Below are positions 27,537-35,584 of a DNA stretch of 64,000 bases, in pieces (the stretch's first letter is position 1; every line of letters starts with the position of its first letter). The notes beneath the pieces are model-generated. The model was given only the letters and a program-made list of their open reading frames with translations. It ran no database searches and was not told where the DNA came from. This stretch comes from Gemmatimonadota bacterium. Its GTDB lineage: Bacteria > Gemmatimonadota > Gemmatimonadetes > Longimicrobiales > Gaopeijiaceae. Where the stretch lies: contig JAPPGI010000218.1 of the NCBI GenBank assembly GCA_028874985.1, positions 1 to 64,000 of the forward strand, in the 5' to 3' direction. Both the position numbers and the translations under genes were made by a program.

Positions 27537-28666
27537 GCCCCCCGCCCCACTCCGGCTCCTATCGCAAAGGCCGCCGCCTCGCCCACCGGAAGCACGGCGG
27601 CGCCCCGCCGCGGGGGTACCTCGCGCCACCCGGCGAGCTCCCGGAGGACTTCGGCGTACAACGAACACGGATGCACCGGCCCGGCGCGCGCTCCCACCAC
27701 CGCGGCCACGTCCGTCTCACTCCACCTGCCGCCGCCGTCGGCAACCGGCCGGACCGCCATCCGCCCTTCCGACCCCGCCAATTCCGCGACCACCGCCGCC
27801 AGCGGCCCTTCCCGCATCCCGCCCGAAACCACGCGTTCCGCGAGCTGGCGCGCCGCGTCGTCTCCATGGCGATAGCTCACGGTCGGGAGAAGGGTGACGG
27901 AGGACCCCGCGGTGGGACCCGCCCCGGCCGGCTCCCTCGCCGCCGCGGCGCCCGTATCCGCTTCCTCCGCCCCGTCCCCGCAAGCCATTTCGAGATCCCG
28001 CCAGCCCAGCGAGGGCAGACGCCTCGCCCCCGCCGCCCCCATCCCGACCCAGTCCCTGCCTACGTCGGCCGCCAGTGCGCCGACCTTCGCGGTATCGGCC
28101 CCGCGGGCAAACGCCACCACGTACAGCCGGTCGTAGGCGAGCAGCCGCACCGTCCTCCCCAGCGACCGGGCGTATTCGATCGACGCGTCGTGTCGCGACA
28201 CGATCTCCGCTTCGTTGGCGTCGATGGCGTCGCGCACGTCGCCGTCCCGCGGCAACGTGCCCGCTCCGGCCAACCTGGGGTCGGCGAAGAGGCGGGCCGG
28301 ATCGGCGACCCGGTCCCCGAACTCCACCCGGATACTCCCCCCGGAGAGAACTACGATGCGCCGCACCCGGTGCCCGAGCCACGGCGGCTCGTCCAGCGGC
28401 GGCCACGAAGTCACGAGTTGCGCGCCCTTCGGCCCCGGCTTCTCCGGGGGAAAGACGAGGGTCACGGCCCCATCGGAGACCGTCCAACTCGCCCGGCCGG
28501 GCTGCAGCGTGCCATCGCACCCTACGCTCAGCAGCGCCTGGACGAAGCCCGTACCGACATCGGAGTCCTCGCACGGCGGGAGCGCGGGCCCGGCCCCGGG
28601 TGGAGGCGATCCCCGTCCGCACGCCGACAGCCAGGAGAGGAGCGCGATCCGGATCCATGACTTCAT
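27533..28666 (-). CDS. Putative lipoprotein, first gene of a two-component operon
   Basis: This 377-residue protein has a short signal peptide with a lipobox (SWLSAC, Cys near residue 16). I do not recognise the family. The mature part has a segment of strands (RRIVVLSGGSIRVEFGDRVA), a helical stretch containing EIVSRHDASIEYARSLG, and a central YDRLYVVAFA strand. It looks like a periplasmic binding or substrate-recognition fold rather than an enzyme. Its stop overlaps the kinase GTG start, so it is made in proportion to the kinase. An accessory role, presenting a ligand to the kinase sensor domain, is inference from this coupling. A divergent sulfurtransferase gene lies 80 bases upstream. Confidence 0.72.
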   Translation of the reverse strand: MKSWIRIALLSWLSACGRGSPPPGAGPALPPCEDSDVGTGFVQALLSVGCDGTLQPGRASWTVSDGAVTLVFPPEKPGPKGAQLVTSWPPLDEPPWLGHRVRRIVVLSGGSIRVEFGDRVADPARLFADPRLAGAGTLPRDGDVRDAIDANEAEIVSRHDASIEYARSLGRTVRLLAYDRLYVVAFARGADTAKVGALAADVGRDWVGMGAAGARRLPSLGWRDLEMACGDGAEEADTGAAAAREPAGAGPTAGSSVTLLPTVSYRHGDDAARQLAERVVSGGMREGPLAAVVAELAGSEGRMAVRPVADGGGRWSETDVAAVVGARAGPVHPCSLYAEVLRELAGWREVPPRRGAAVLPVGEAAAFAIGAGVGRGA

Positions 28667-28746
28667 GGAGGTACTGTAACGAAGTGCGGGACTCGCCGCT
28701 CCCGCCGAGCGCGCGGATTCATCGACGGACCGTTAGACTCCCACCC

Positions 28747-29730
28747 ATGACGGACCACCGGAACGACCCCGATCCCGGGGGGGGCGAGAGCATCGCCCTG
28801 CCCGGTCCCTCCGTCGAGGCCGGCTGGCTGGCCGCCAATCTCCGGCGGGACGGCCTCGTCGTCCTCGACGGGTCCTGGTATCTGCCCGGCTCCGGCCGCG
28901 ATCCGGCCCGCGAGTTCGCGGAGCGCCGGATCCCCGGCGCCCGCTTCTTCGACATCGACGCGTGCAGCGACCCCGGCTCCGAGCTGCCGCACGCCATCCC
29001 CCCACCCGGTCACTTTCGCCGGTGCGCCGAGGCGGCCGGCGTGTCGCACCGTTCAGCGGTGGTGGTCTACGACGGCTCCGGGGCGAATCTCAGCGCGGCG
29101 CGCGTCTGGTGGACCTTTCGCTATTTCGGGCACCGAAGCGTCGCCGTGCTGGACGGAGGTCTCGGGCACTGGGTTGCGTCGGGACATGCCACCGAGTCGG
29201 GAGCGCCCATGCGCACGCCGGAAGCCCCCGTCCCCTTCACCCCCCGGCCCCAGCCCCACCTGGTTCGCACCGCCGCGGATATCCTCGCGGCAATCGGCGA
29301 GGCGGACGTGCAGCTCGTGGACATGCGTGCGGCCGGACGCTTCGCGGGTACCGAGCCCGAACCGAGGGCGGGACTCCGGCGCGGCCATGTGCCTGGGAGC
29401 CGGAACGTCCCCTTCACGGAGCTCGTGGACCCGCGCACCGGACTGGCCATCGGCGACGGCGCCTTGGCGCGGCTGCTGGCGCGGGCAGGGGTGGATCCGG
29501 GCGGGGAGCTCGTGGGAACGTGCGGTTCGGGAACCAGCGCCTGCGCCTTCGCCTGGAGAATGGCGTGCGCGGGCCGTGGAGACGTCGCGATATACGACGG
29601 GTCCTGGTGCGAATGGGGATCCCGCGAGGACCTCCCGGCCGACACCGGACCGCCGGCCGCGGGCCGGCCGGCCGTTGTGGGTGCCGTCACTTTCCGCCAG
29701 CGGTTCTCCACGGGCCTGCCAGGCTGCTAG
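28747..29730 (+). CDS. Sulfurtransferase, two rhodanese domains (SseA/3-mercaptopyruvate type)
   Basis: This 327-residue cytosolic enzyme should transfer sulfur from thiosulfate or 3-mercaptopyruvate to an acceptor. The N-terminal inactive rhodanese domain contains FAERRIPGARFFDID and VVVYDGSGANLSAARVWW. The C-terminal domain has RRGHVPGSRNVPF and the active-site loop GTCGSGTSA with the catalytic Cys near residue 259. The loop CGSGTSA is closer to mercaptopyruvate sulfurtransferases than to classical rhodanese. A tail of about 45 residues after the active domain is poorly conserved. The ATG at 28747 has no clear ribosome binding site, so a leaderless or weakly translated message is possible. 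Confidence 0.9.
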   Translation: MTDHRNDPDPGGGESIALPGPSVEAGWLAANLRRDGLVVLDGSWYLPGSGRDPAREFAERRIPGARFFDIDACSDPGSELPHAIPPPGHFRRCAEAAGVSHRSAVVVYDGSGANLSAARVWWTFRYFGHRSVAVLDGGLGHWVASGHATESGAPMRTPEAPVPFTPRPQPHLVRTAADILAAIGEADVQLVDMRAAGRFAGTEPEPRAGLRRGHVPGSRNVPFTELVDPRTGLAIGDGALARLLARAGVDPGGELVGTCGSGTSACAFAWRMACAGRGDVAIYDGSWCEWGSREDLPADTGPPAAGRPAVVGAVTFRQRFSTGLPGC

Positions 29731-29741
29731 CAGGGAGCCGG

Positions 29742-29764
29742 ATCCGGGGCCGCCTCCCCCGGAT
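29742..29764 (+). terminator. Hairpin terminator after the sulfurtransferase
   Basis: A perfect 8-base-pair stem (ATCCGGGG at 29742-29749 with CCCCGGAT at 29757-29764) with a seven-base loop begins 12 bases after the stop. No U-tract follows. Confidence 0.5.
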
Positions 29765-29864
29765 TCGCCGGCGGTGCCTCCGCCCGCGGCCCCGGCGCCG
29801 CGATGCATCCGGCGACTAACAGGGTTGCGGGGATCGCACGCACGTCCGGGTGTTCGCCTCCGGC

Positions 29865-30131
29865 TCACCCCGACCGCGCGGTCGCAGCGATCCAGTCCGC
29901 CACCGCGCGGACCCCCGTCATCACCCCCTCCCCCACCGTCGCCAGCACGTTTCCGGCCACGGTCTCGTCGAGCAGCCCCGTCCAGACGGCCAGCCCCATA
30001 AGGATACCCGCCGGAATGATGATCCTGATCGCGATGCGCATGAACTCCCTGAACACGACCCAGACCAGAGCCACCGCCAAGACCAGGAACACCAGTTCAC
30101 CGATCAACGCGGGTGTAGCGAATTCGCTCAT
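29865..30131 (-). CDS. Small membrane protein, unknown function
   Basis: This 88-residue protein has two hydrophobic helices (residues about 10-28, LIGELVFLVLAVALVWVVF, and about 32-54, IAIRIIIPAGILMGLAVW) and a short C-terminal amphipathic segment. No family is recognised. The gene is convergent with the sulfurtransferase and lies 177 bases downstream of HU on the same strand. Coding quality is good (high GC in third positions, no better overlapping frame), but there is no strong independent evidence, so it remains a hypothetical protein. Confidence 0.6.
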   Translation of the reverse strand: MSEFATPALIGELVFLVLAVALVWVVFREFMRIAIRIIIPAGILMGLAVWTGLLDETVAGNVLATVGEGVMTGVRAVADWIAATARSG

Positions 30132-30243
30132 GAAATGCCTCCCATTCGACTTGAATCCACTACCGGCCTACGCAACCACGCCGGAAACGGTTTTCCCCGC
30201 CATCGGCCGAATGCCGTGGAGGGACTTCCAAGCGGCTGACAGG

Positions 30244-30278
30244 GGACGGGGCGGCCCCGAGTCGGAGCCACCCCGTCC
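30244..30278 (-). terminator. Candidate terminator of the HU gene
   Basis: On the minus strand an eight-base-pair stem (GGACGGGG/CCCCGTCC; plus-strand positions 30244-30251 and 30271-30278) lies about 30 bases after the HU stop. The loop can pair further. There is no U-tract. Confidence 0.4.
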
Positions 30279-30308
30279 GGAAACCGCCAGGCGCGTTGTC
30301 CGCGATTG

Positions 30309-30593
30309 CTAGGAAACGCGATCCTTCAGGCCCTTTGCGGCCTTGAAGGCGGGATATCTCTTGGCGTCGATCCGGATCGACTCGCCGGTTCGCGGGTTGC
30401 GTCCGGACCGCGCCGCACGCTCGCGCGTCTCGAAGGTCCCGAATCCACCGATCGCGACCTTTCCGCCCGCGCCGAGTTCGTCGGCGATGACACCATGCAC
30501 TGGATCGAAGATCTTCTCCAGCACCTCTGCCGACCGGGCCTGGGTCAAGTCGGCTCTCGCCGCGAGCTTCCTGGCCATCTCGGACTTGTTCAT
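30309..30593 (-). CDS. hup: HU family DNA-binding protein
   Basis: This 94-residue nucleoid protein binds and bends DNA as a dimer. It begins MNKSEMARKLAARADLTQ, the usual HU start, and keeps the core VAIGGFGTFETRERAARSGR followed by NPRTGESIRI, with the arm-tip proline and the ending PAFKAAKGLKDRVS. Length is standard. AAGGAG lies seven bases upstream of the ATG. It is probably transcribed alone from a promoter in the 277-base gap upstream. Whether it is HU or an IHF subunit cannot be settled from sequence alone, but the single-gene setting and sequence favour HU. Confidence 0.93.
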   Translation of the reverse strand: MNKSEMARKLAARADLTQARSAEVLEKIFDPVHGVIADELGAGGKVAIGGFGTFETRERAARSGRNPRTGESIRIDAKRYPAFKAAKGLKDRVS

Positions 30594-30766
30594 GCAACTG
30601 CTCCTTGCTGGGTTGTGTCCCGAACTCGGCCCCCGAGCCGGGACTGGTGAGGCGGCGCGCACCGAGCACGCCCTGGTTGTGGTTCCTGTCTTTCCCTCAA
30701 CCGCCTGTCGGTTCCGGTGTTCCCGGCCCCCGAATCCCCAACTTCCGTCAAGCGCGTTCGCAGTAA

Positions 30767-30794
30767 TGTGTACCAGAACGTGCGCGAATGTAAA
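30767..30794 (-). promoter_or_regulatory. Candidate promoter of the HU gene
   Basis: On the minus strand TTTACA (30789-30794) is followed by 16 bases and TACACA (30767-30772), about 175 bases upstream of the HU start. The -35 is a 5/6 match and the -10 is weak. The local sequence is AT-richer than its surroundings. Confidence 0.35.
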
Positions 30795-30870
30795 GGTGCG
30801 GGCAATGCCGCCCCGCGCCTGGCCCGGCAGCCCATGGCTGTCCGTGAACGAGCCCGCATCTTCACCGGGT

Positions 30871-31683
30871 TCACGGGGTGGGATCGATCCCGTAGGGAGT
30901 GCGCGTACTGCGCTGTGACCGGGTTTGTTCCCGTATCCGGATGTTCCTGCGAACGGTCTCCGGGGTCCGGTAGGGTTTTTCGTGGTCCAGGTGGACGCAG
31001 AGGGCACGGTAGCGGATCTGGTAGCCGCGCAGCCCCGCGTTCTCCATCCGGTCCCCGAATTCACGGTCCTGGCGGTAGTATCCCATGCGCTCGTCGAATC
31101 CGTTCACGGCCACGATATCGTCGCGCCAGCCCGAGGCGTTGTGCCCGTTCCAGTTCGCGCGGGTGACGGACACGCGGTCGGCCGCCGCCGCCGCGAAGGC
31201 GGGCACCCCGAGCTTTGCCGTGCGCCGCAGGTTGCGTCCCCCGTGTCGCCAGATCCAGGGGACCGAGAAGGCGCGGCCAGCCTCCACGTCGTCCCGGGTG
31301 ATGGCGCGGCTCGCCTCCATCGGCAACCTCACGTAGCCTCCCGAAAGGAAGCGGCCCCTGCGCGCCAGCGTCGCGTGCGCCGCCAGGAAGTCGCTCCTGG
31401 GGATGCAGTCGCCGTCCGAAAACACCAGGTAGTCCGCCCTCGCCGCGACGATCGCCTTGTTGAGGATGCGGCACTTGCGAAAGCCGTCATCCCTCTGCCA
31501 GACGTGGCGAATCGGGATCCCTTCGCTTGCGTAGCGCGCGATCATCCGTGCGGTCTCGTCCGTCGATCCGTCGTCGGCGATCAGCAGCTCGAAGTCGCGG
31601 TGCGTCTGCGCGAGGTATCCCCAAAGGACCTTTTCGAGCCACTCGGGCGACTGGTAGGTACTCACGATGACCGAGAGGCGCAT
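30871..31683 (-). CDS. Glycosyltransferase family 2
   Basis: This 270-residue GT-A fold enzyme would add a sugar to a growing glycan at the cytoplasmic face of the inner membrane. The N-terminus MRLSVIVSTYQSPEWLEKVL and LIADDGSTDETARMI are the nucleotide-sugar binding region. DGDCIP near residue 93 is the metal-binding DxD-type motif, and RQDREFGDRMENAG near 200 fits the catalytic-base region. The C-terminal HLDHEKPYRT motif resembles GT2 enzymes of LPS core synthesis. I use the ATG at 31683. A TTG at 31689 overlapping the upstream stop (TTGA) is an alternative. It is the third gene of a GT9-GT4-GT2 operon. Confidence 0.88.
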   Translation of the reverse strand: MRLSVIVSTYQSPEWLEKVLWGYLAQTHRDFELLIADDGSTDETARMIARYASEGIPIRHVWQRDDGFRKCRILNKAIVAARADYLVFSDGDCIPRSDFLAAHATLARRGRFLSGGYVRLPMEASRAITRDDVEAGRAFSVPWIWRHGGRNLRRTAKLGVPAFAAAAADRVSVTRANWNGHNASGWRDDIVAVNGFDERMGYYRQDREFGDRMENAGLRGYQIRYRALCVHLDHEKPYRTPETVRRNIRIREQTRSQRSTRTPYGIDPTP

Positions 31684-31685
31684 GG

Positions 31686-32789
31686 TCAACCCGGTCCGTT
31701 ACCGCGGGCCCGGACAACCTCGCGGTACACGTCGAGGTTCCCCTCGACCATGGCGCCCACCGAGAAGCGTGCCTCGATCCGGGCTCGCGCACGCCGGCCC
31801 ATGGCCCGAGCAGCCTCCCTGTCCTTCACTATCCGCGTGATCGCCGTAGCCAACGCACCCGCGTCGCCCGGTGGAAAGAGGACACCCGTCCTGCCGTCTT
31901 CGATGATCTCGGGGATACCGCCAACGCGTGCGCCAACGACCGGAATCCCCGCCGCGCCCGCCTGCAGCACCGCCACTCCCAGAGCTTCGCGAAACGACGG
32001 ATGCACACAGAAGTCGAAGCTCCCGAGCCACCGGTGCAGGTCGTGCCGGAAGCCCGCGAAGCGAATCTGCCCGGCCACGCCGGCCGCCTCTGCAAGCGCC
32101 ATCACGTTCTGCTCCAGCCGACCCCGACCGAAGAGCACGACGTTCGGTGTGAGACCGCGGCGCTTGAGGATCGCCAGCGCGTCGATCAGCACCCAGTGGC
32201 CCTTGATGGAGATCAGCTGCGCCACCATCGCCCCGGCCAGGACTCCCGTTTCGAGGTCGAACTCCCTGTCGCGTTCCGCAACGCTGAATGGTTCCTGCCA
32301 GTCCGAGGAATCCACCGCCGAATGCACCAGAGCGATCTTCTCGCCGGGAACTCCCTGCTCGACGAGAACGTCGCGCACGGCGGCCGAGACCGCAACGACC
32401 CGCCTGTAGAGCCCGTACTTCGCACCCACGAGCCACCCGACCTCCCGGCTTTCCACGCGACGCGTCAGGATCATCGGTGCGCGGCCCAGGTAGGCGGCAA
32501 CCGCTCCGAAGGTGTCCGCTCCCCGTCGCGAATGGAGATGGACGAGTTCGACATCGGCCCGGCTGAAACGCCAGGCCAGCCGTGGCAGCGCCATCAGGTC
32601 ACCTTCGCCCCGATACGGGAACTCCTCCACACGCAGCCACCGCTGCTTCGCGGCGCGCGCCACTTCCGACCCCTTCGGCGCCATGACCACCGATTGCACT
32701 CCCCTCTCCTGAAGCCCCTGGGCGAGGTACAGGACCTGCAGGGCCCCACCGTAGATGTGCCGGCTGGTTTCGAGGTGGATGACGCTCAC
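31686..32789 (-). CDS. Glycosyltransferase family 4
   Basis: This 367-residue GT-B enzyme probably builds the LPS core or a surface glycan. The N-terminal domain has HIYGGALQVLYLAQGL, typical of acceptor-binding glycine-rich loops. The C-terminal nucleotide-binding domain has FGRGRLEQ, HPSFREALGVAVLQAGAAGI and GGIPEIIEDGRTGVLFPPGD. In the usual E-x7-E motif the second Glu is replaced by Gln (EALGVAVLQ), a notable but not necessarily inactivating change. The GTG start overlaps the GT9 stop as GTGA, so it is coupled to the upstream heptosyltransferase-like gene. The GT2 gene follows after two bases. Confidence 0.88.
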   Translation of the reverse strand: MSVIHLETSRHIYGGALQVLYLAQGLQERGVQSVVMAPKGSEVARAAKQRWLRVEEFPYRGEGDLMALPRLAWRFSRADVELVHLHSRRGADTFGAVAAYLGRAPMILTRRVESREVGWLVGAKYGLYRRVVAVSAAVRDVLVEQGVPGEKIALVHSAVDSSDWQEPFSVAERDREFDLETGVLAGAMVAQLISIKGHWVLIDALAILKRRGLTPNVVLFGRGRLEQNVMALAEAAGVAGQIRFAGFRHDLHRWLGSFDFCVHPSFREALGVAVLQAGAAGIPVVGARVGGIPEIIEDGRTGVLFPPGDAGALATAITRIVKDREAARAMGRRARARIEARFSVGAMVEGNLDVYREVVRARGNGPG

Positions 32790-33850
32790 GCGAGCTGCGC
32801 CTCCACCGCGGCGAGTACCCGTGCCACCGCGATGTCGGTCATGCAGTCGAGGCGTCCGTCGCAGACGAGCCTGCCCCGGCAAGGCGAACACGGGCGTCCG
32901 GAATGCAGGATCACGACCTCCGGGCCCGGCGGATCCAGGTACGGCGTGTGGGAGCCGAAGATCAGCACCGAGGGCCGGCCGTAGGCGTACGCCATGTGAC
33001 TGAGACCCGTGTCGACGCCGACCAGAACACTGCATCGGGAGACGACGGCCGACGCTTCACCCAGCGTCGTTCCACCCACCAGGTCCACCAGTGGCGCGGT
33101 CGGTCCCGGCAACTCGGCCACGCGCCCCAGGATCCGGTTGGCGGCGGTTCGGTCGGCGGGTCCGCCCAACAGCACCACACCCAGCCCGGTGCATTCGCGG
33201 ATCTGCTGGATCAGAACCGCCCAGCGGTCCTCCAGCCAGTGCTTGTGGAAGAGGGTCGTGAACGGGCACGCGACGACGAATCCCGCCCCCAACCCCTCCT
33301 TCCTCACGACTCTGTCGACCATCTTCACCTCGTCCGCACCCCTCGGGATTTCCATCTCGAAAGAGCCGGTGTCGAGCTTGAGTGCCTCGGCCAGGTGAAT
33401 GTTGTCGGAGGCGATCCGGCGCGGGTCGCCTCCTCGTTCGACCACCTGGGTCATGAGCAGGCGCGACCCCTCGCGCGGCGACAGTCCGATCCGCACCGGA
33501 GCGCCCGACAGAAAGGCCAGAAGTCCGCTGCGCAACAGCCCCTGTGGGTCGATCGCCACATCGAAGCGGCGGTCGCGCAGTTCGGTGAAGAAGTCCACCG
33601 CCACCCGGAAGAGCGCCCCCCAGCGGCCGCTGCGCCGCATCCGCTTCCACTCCGCTCGCTCCCACACGATCACCTCGTCCAGGTGCGGATTGTGGCGGAT
33701 CACGTCGGCGGTGCGTTCTTCCACCGCCCACGCGATGTGGGCATCCGGGTGGCTGCGCCGCAGGGCCCCTGCCAGGGGCGACGCGAAGACCACATCCCCC
33801 CGCGCGGAGAGGCGCACTACGAGGATCTTCCCGACATCGCGAGGAATCAT
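32786..33850 (-). CDS. Glycosyltransferase family 9 (heptosyltransferase-like)
   Basis: This 354-residue enzyme belongs to the WaaC/WaaF family, which transfers ADP-heptose to the inner core of LPS. The N-terminus GKILVVRLSARGDVVFASPL contains the family SALGDV-like loop. IDPQGLLRSGLLAFLSGAPV, CPFTTLFHKHWLEDRWAVLI and VGVDTGLSHMAYAYGRPSVL are characteristic. The C-terminus has a Cys-rich segment (CSPCRGRLVCDGRLDC) seen in many GT9 proteins. It heads the GT9-GT4-GT2 operon and diverges from waaA across 264 bases. Together they suggest LPS inner-core assembly. Which heptose position it modifies, or whether it uses another sugar, is unknown. Confidence 0.9.
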   Translation of the reverse strand: MIPRDVGKILVVRLSARGDVVFASPLAGALRRSHPDAHIAWAVEERTADVIRHNPHLDEVIVWERAEWKRMRRSGRWGALFRVAVDFFTELRDRRFDVAIDPQGLLRSGLLAFLSGAPVRIGLSPREGSRLLMTQVVERGGDPRRIASDNIHLAEALKLDTGSFEMEIPRGADEVKMVDRVVRKEGLGAGFVVACPFTTLFHKHWLEDRWAVLIQQIRECTGLGVVLLGGPADRTAANRILGRVAELPGPTAPLVDLVGGTTLGEASAVVSRCSVLVGVDTGLSHMAYAYGRPSVLIFGSHTPYLDPPGPEVVILHSGRPCSPCRGRLVCDGRLDCMTDIAVARVLAAVEAQLA

Positions 33851-34114
33851 GCGGGCGGCACCGGGAGGGGGCGGCTTCGGCCCAGGAGCTTCCGCAAGCT
33901 GCGAGGACTCATGAATTCAAGGTTACTATTGTTCATTCCCGTCACAACTCCCGCCTCCCGGAGGGCGTCCCGGGAATACTCGGAGGTTTCCCGGAGGGAA
34001 AGAGAATCGTGGTGGCTCCCCGGGGCCTGATCCGGGTTGGAATCAGGCGACGGAGACAACCCCGACAGGAGGCCACCACGATGAATGCAACGTACAAGAA
34101 GGGATCGTGCCGAC

Positions 34115-35470
34115 ATGACCGGACCGCTCCGCGACCTGGCCCTCGCCCTGGGCATCGTCGCCTACGCCGCGCGGAAGCGCCTGCGGACGGGAGCCTGGCA
34201 CGCGGGTGTGCGCGGCCGCAACGGCAGGGTGGCCCGGCCACGCCGCCGCGCCCCGGGGCCGCGCATCCTGGCGCACGGGGTCAGCGTCGGCGAGACCAAC
34301 GCGCTGGAACCCTTCGTCGAAGCGCTGGCGGCCTCCCCGCTCGCGCCCGACGTGGTGGTGAGCGCGAGCACGGCCACGGGGTTCGAACGCGCGGAGCGGA
34401 TCCACGCGGGCCGCCGCGAAGTCGTGCGCTTCCCCCTCGACTTCACCTGGATGGCCGCCCGCTTCCTCGACACGGTGCGCCCCGAACTGGTGGTACTCGC
34501 GGAACTGGAGCTCTGGCCCTCGTTCCTGGCGGCGTGCACGCGCCGGGGGATTCCCGTGTGCGTGGTGAACGGACGGCTCTCGGACCCCAGCTACAGGGGG
34601 TATCGCCGGTGGCGGCCGTTGGCGCGGCCCATGTTCCGGCGCCTGGCCTGGGTGAGCGCACAGACGCAGGTCTACAGGGACCGGTTCGTGGCGCTGGGGG
34701 TGCCCGCCGACCGGGTGGTGGTGGGAGGGAGTCTGAAGTGGGACGCGGCGCTCAAGGTGCCGGACGCCGGGGATGCGGAGGCGCTGGCGGCGGCGTTGGG
34801 GATCGACCCGGGAAGGCCGCTCATCGTGGCCGGGTCGACGGGGCCGGGTGAGGAGGAGGCGCTGCTGCGCGGGCTGCCCGAGGGATGCCAGCTGCTGCTC
34901 GCGCCGAGGAGGCCGGAGCGGTGGGGCGAGGTGGCGGGGCTGGTGCCGGGGATGCGGCGGCGGAGTGCGGGAGGGGGCCGTGCAGGTGCGTCCACGGCAC
35001 GACAGGGTGGTGACGGTGAGTGCGAGGGAAAGGGCGGTGGGATGACAGAGTATGATCAGGGCATGACAGAGTATGATTGTGGTATGCGTGAGGGTGGGCG
35101 GAGTATAAATGGGGATGGGACCGTGTTTCTGCTCGATACCATCGGGGAATTGCCGGCGGCATACCGGCTCGCCGACGCGGTCTTCGTGGGGCGGAGCCTG
35201 GTTCCGATGGGCGGCTCCAACCCGCTGGAACCGGTCGCCCTGGGCAAACCAACCGTGATCGGGCCGCACCACGAGAACTTCGCGGGTGTGGTGGCCGAAC
35301 TGGTGGCCGCGGGGGGACTGGTGGTCAGCGGGGACCCGATGGGTGTGATCGCGGGGTGGCTGGAAGACCCGGGTGCGGCGCTGGCGGTGGCGGAGGGGGG
35401 GAGGCGGGCGCTGGAGCGGAATCGCGGCGGCGCCGGGAGGGCGGCGGGGGGGGTGGCGGGGCTGCTGTGA
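34115..35470 (+). CDS. waaA: 3-deoxy-D-manno-octulosonic acid (Kdo) transferase
   Basis: This 451-residue inner-membrane enzyme attaches Kdo to lipid IVA, the first step of LPS core assembly. Family features are the N-terminal hydrophobic segment, ILAHGVSVGETNALEPFVEAL, the ELELWPSF motif, VNGRLSDPSYRGYRRWRP, and the C-terminal FVGRSLVPMGGSNPLEP with IGPHHENFAGVV. Between PGMRRRS and TVFLLDTIGEL there is an insertion of roughly 30-40 residues containing two copies of MTEYD; the DNA there is much AT-richer than the rest of the gene. Starts at 34085 or 34115 are possible, and I chose the one closer to the first helix. It is divergent from the GT9-GT4-GT2 operon. Confidence 0.9.
   Translation: MTGPLRDLALALGIVAYAARKRLRTGAWHAGVRGRNGRVARPRRRAPGPRILAHGVSVGETNALEPFVEALAASPLAPDVVVSASTATGFERAERIHAGRREVVRFPLDFTWMAARFLDTVRPELVVLAELELWPSFLAACTRRGIPVCVVNGRLSDPSYRGYRRWRPLARPMFRRLAWVSAQTQVYRDRFVALGVPADRVVVGGSLKWDAALKVPDAGDAEALAAALGIDPGRPLIVAGSTGPGEEEALLRGLPEGCQLLLAPRRPERWGEVAGLVPGMRRRSAGGGRAGASTARQGGDGECEGKGGGMTEYDQGMTEYDCGMREGGRSINGDGTVFLLDTIGELPAAYRLADAVFVGRSLVPMGGSNPLEPVALGKPTVIGPHHENFAGVVAELVAAGGLVVSGDPMGVIAGWLEDPGAALAVAEGGRRALERNRGGAGRAAGGVAGLL
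35042..35083 (+). repeat. 21-base tandem repeat inside waaA
   Basis: Two 21-base units (35042-35062 and 35063-35083) begin with the same 15 bases, atgacagagtatgat, and differ in the last six. They keep the waaA frame and add MTEYDxG twice in an otherwise variable linker. Confidence 0.8.
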
Positions 35471-35584
35471 CCGCTGCCCCGGCGGCGCCCTGCACTACCG
35501 CTGGTTCGCCCTGTCTCATCCCGGGTACGTCGGACACGGTCTCGGCGAAGGCCCTACCGGCGCCGGCAGCCGGCCTCGAGCCCC

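Noticed and set aside
34081-34851. An alternative frame beginning at the ATG at 34081 just after AGGAGG
   Set aside because: Although the ribosome site is good, the translation is arginine- and proline-rich frame-shadow sequence of waaA, with no family signal.
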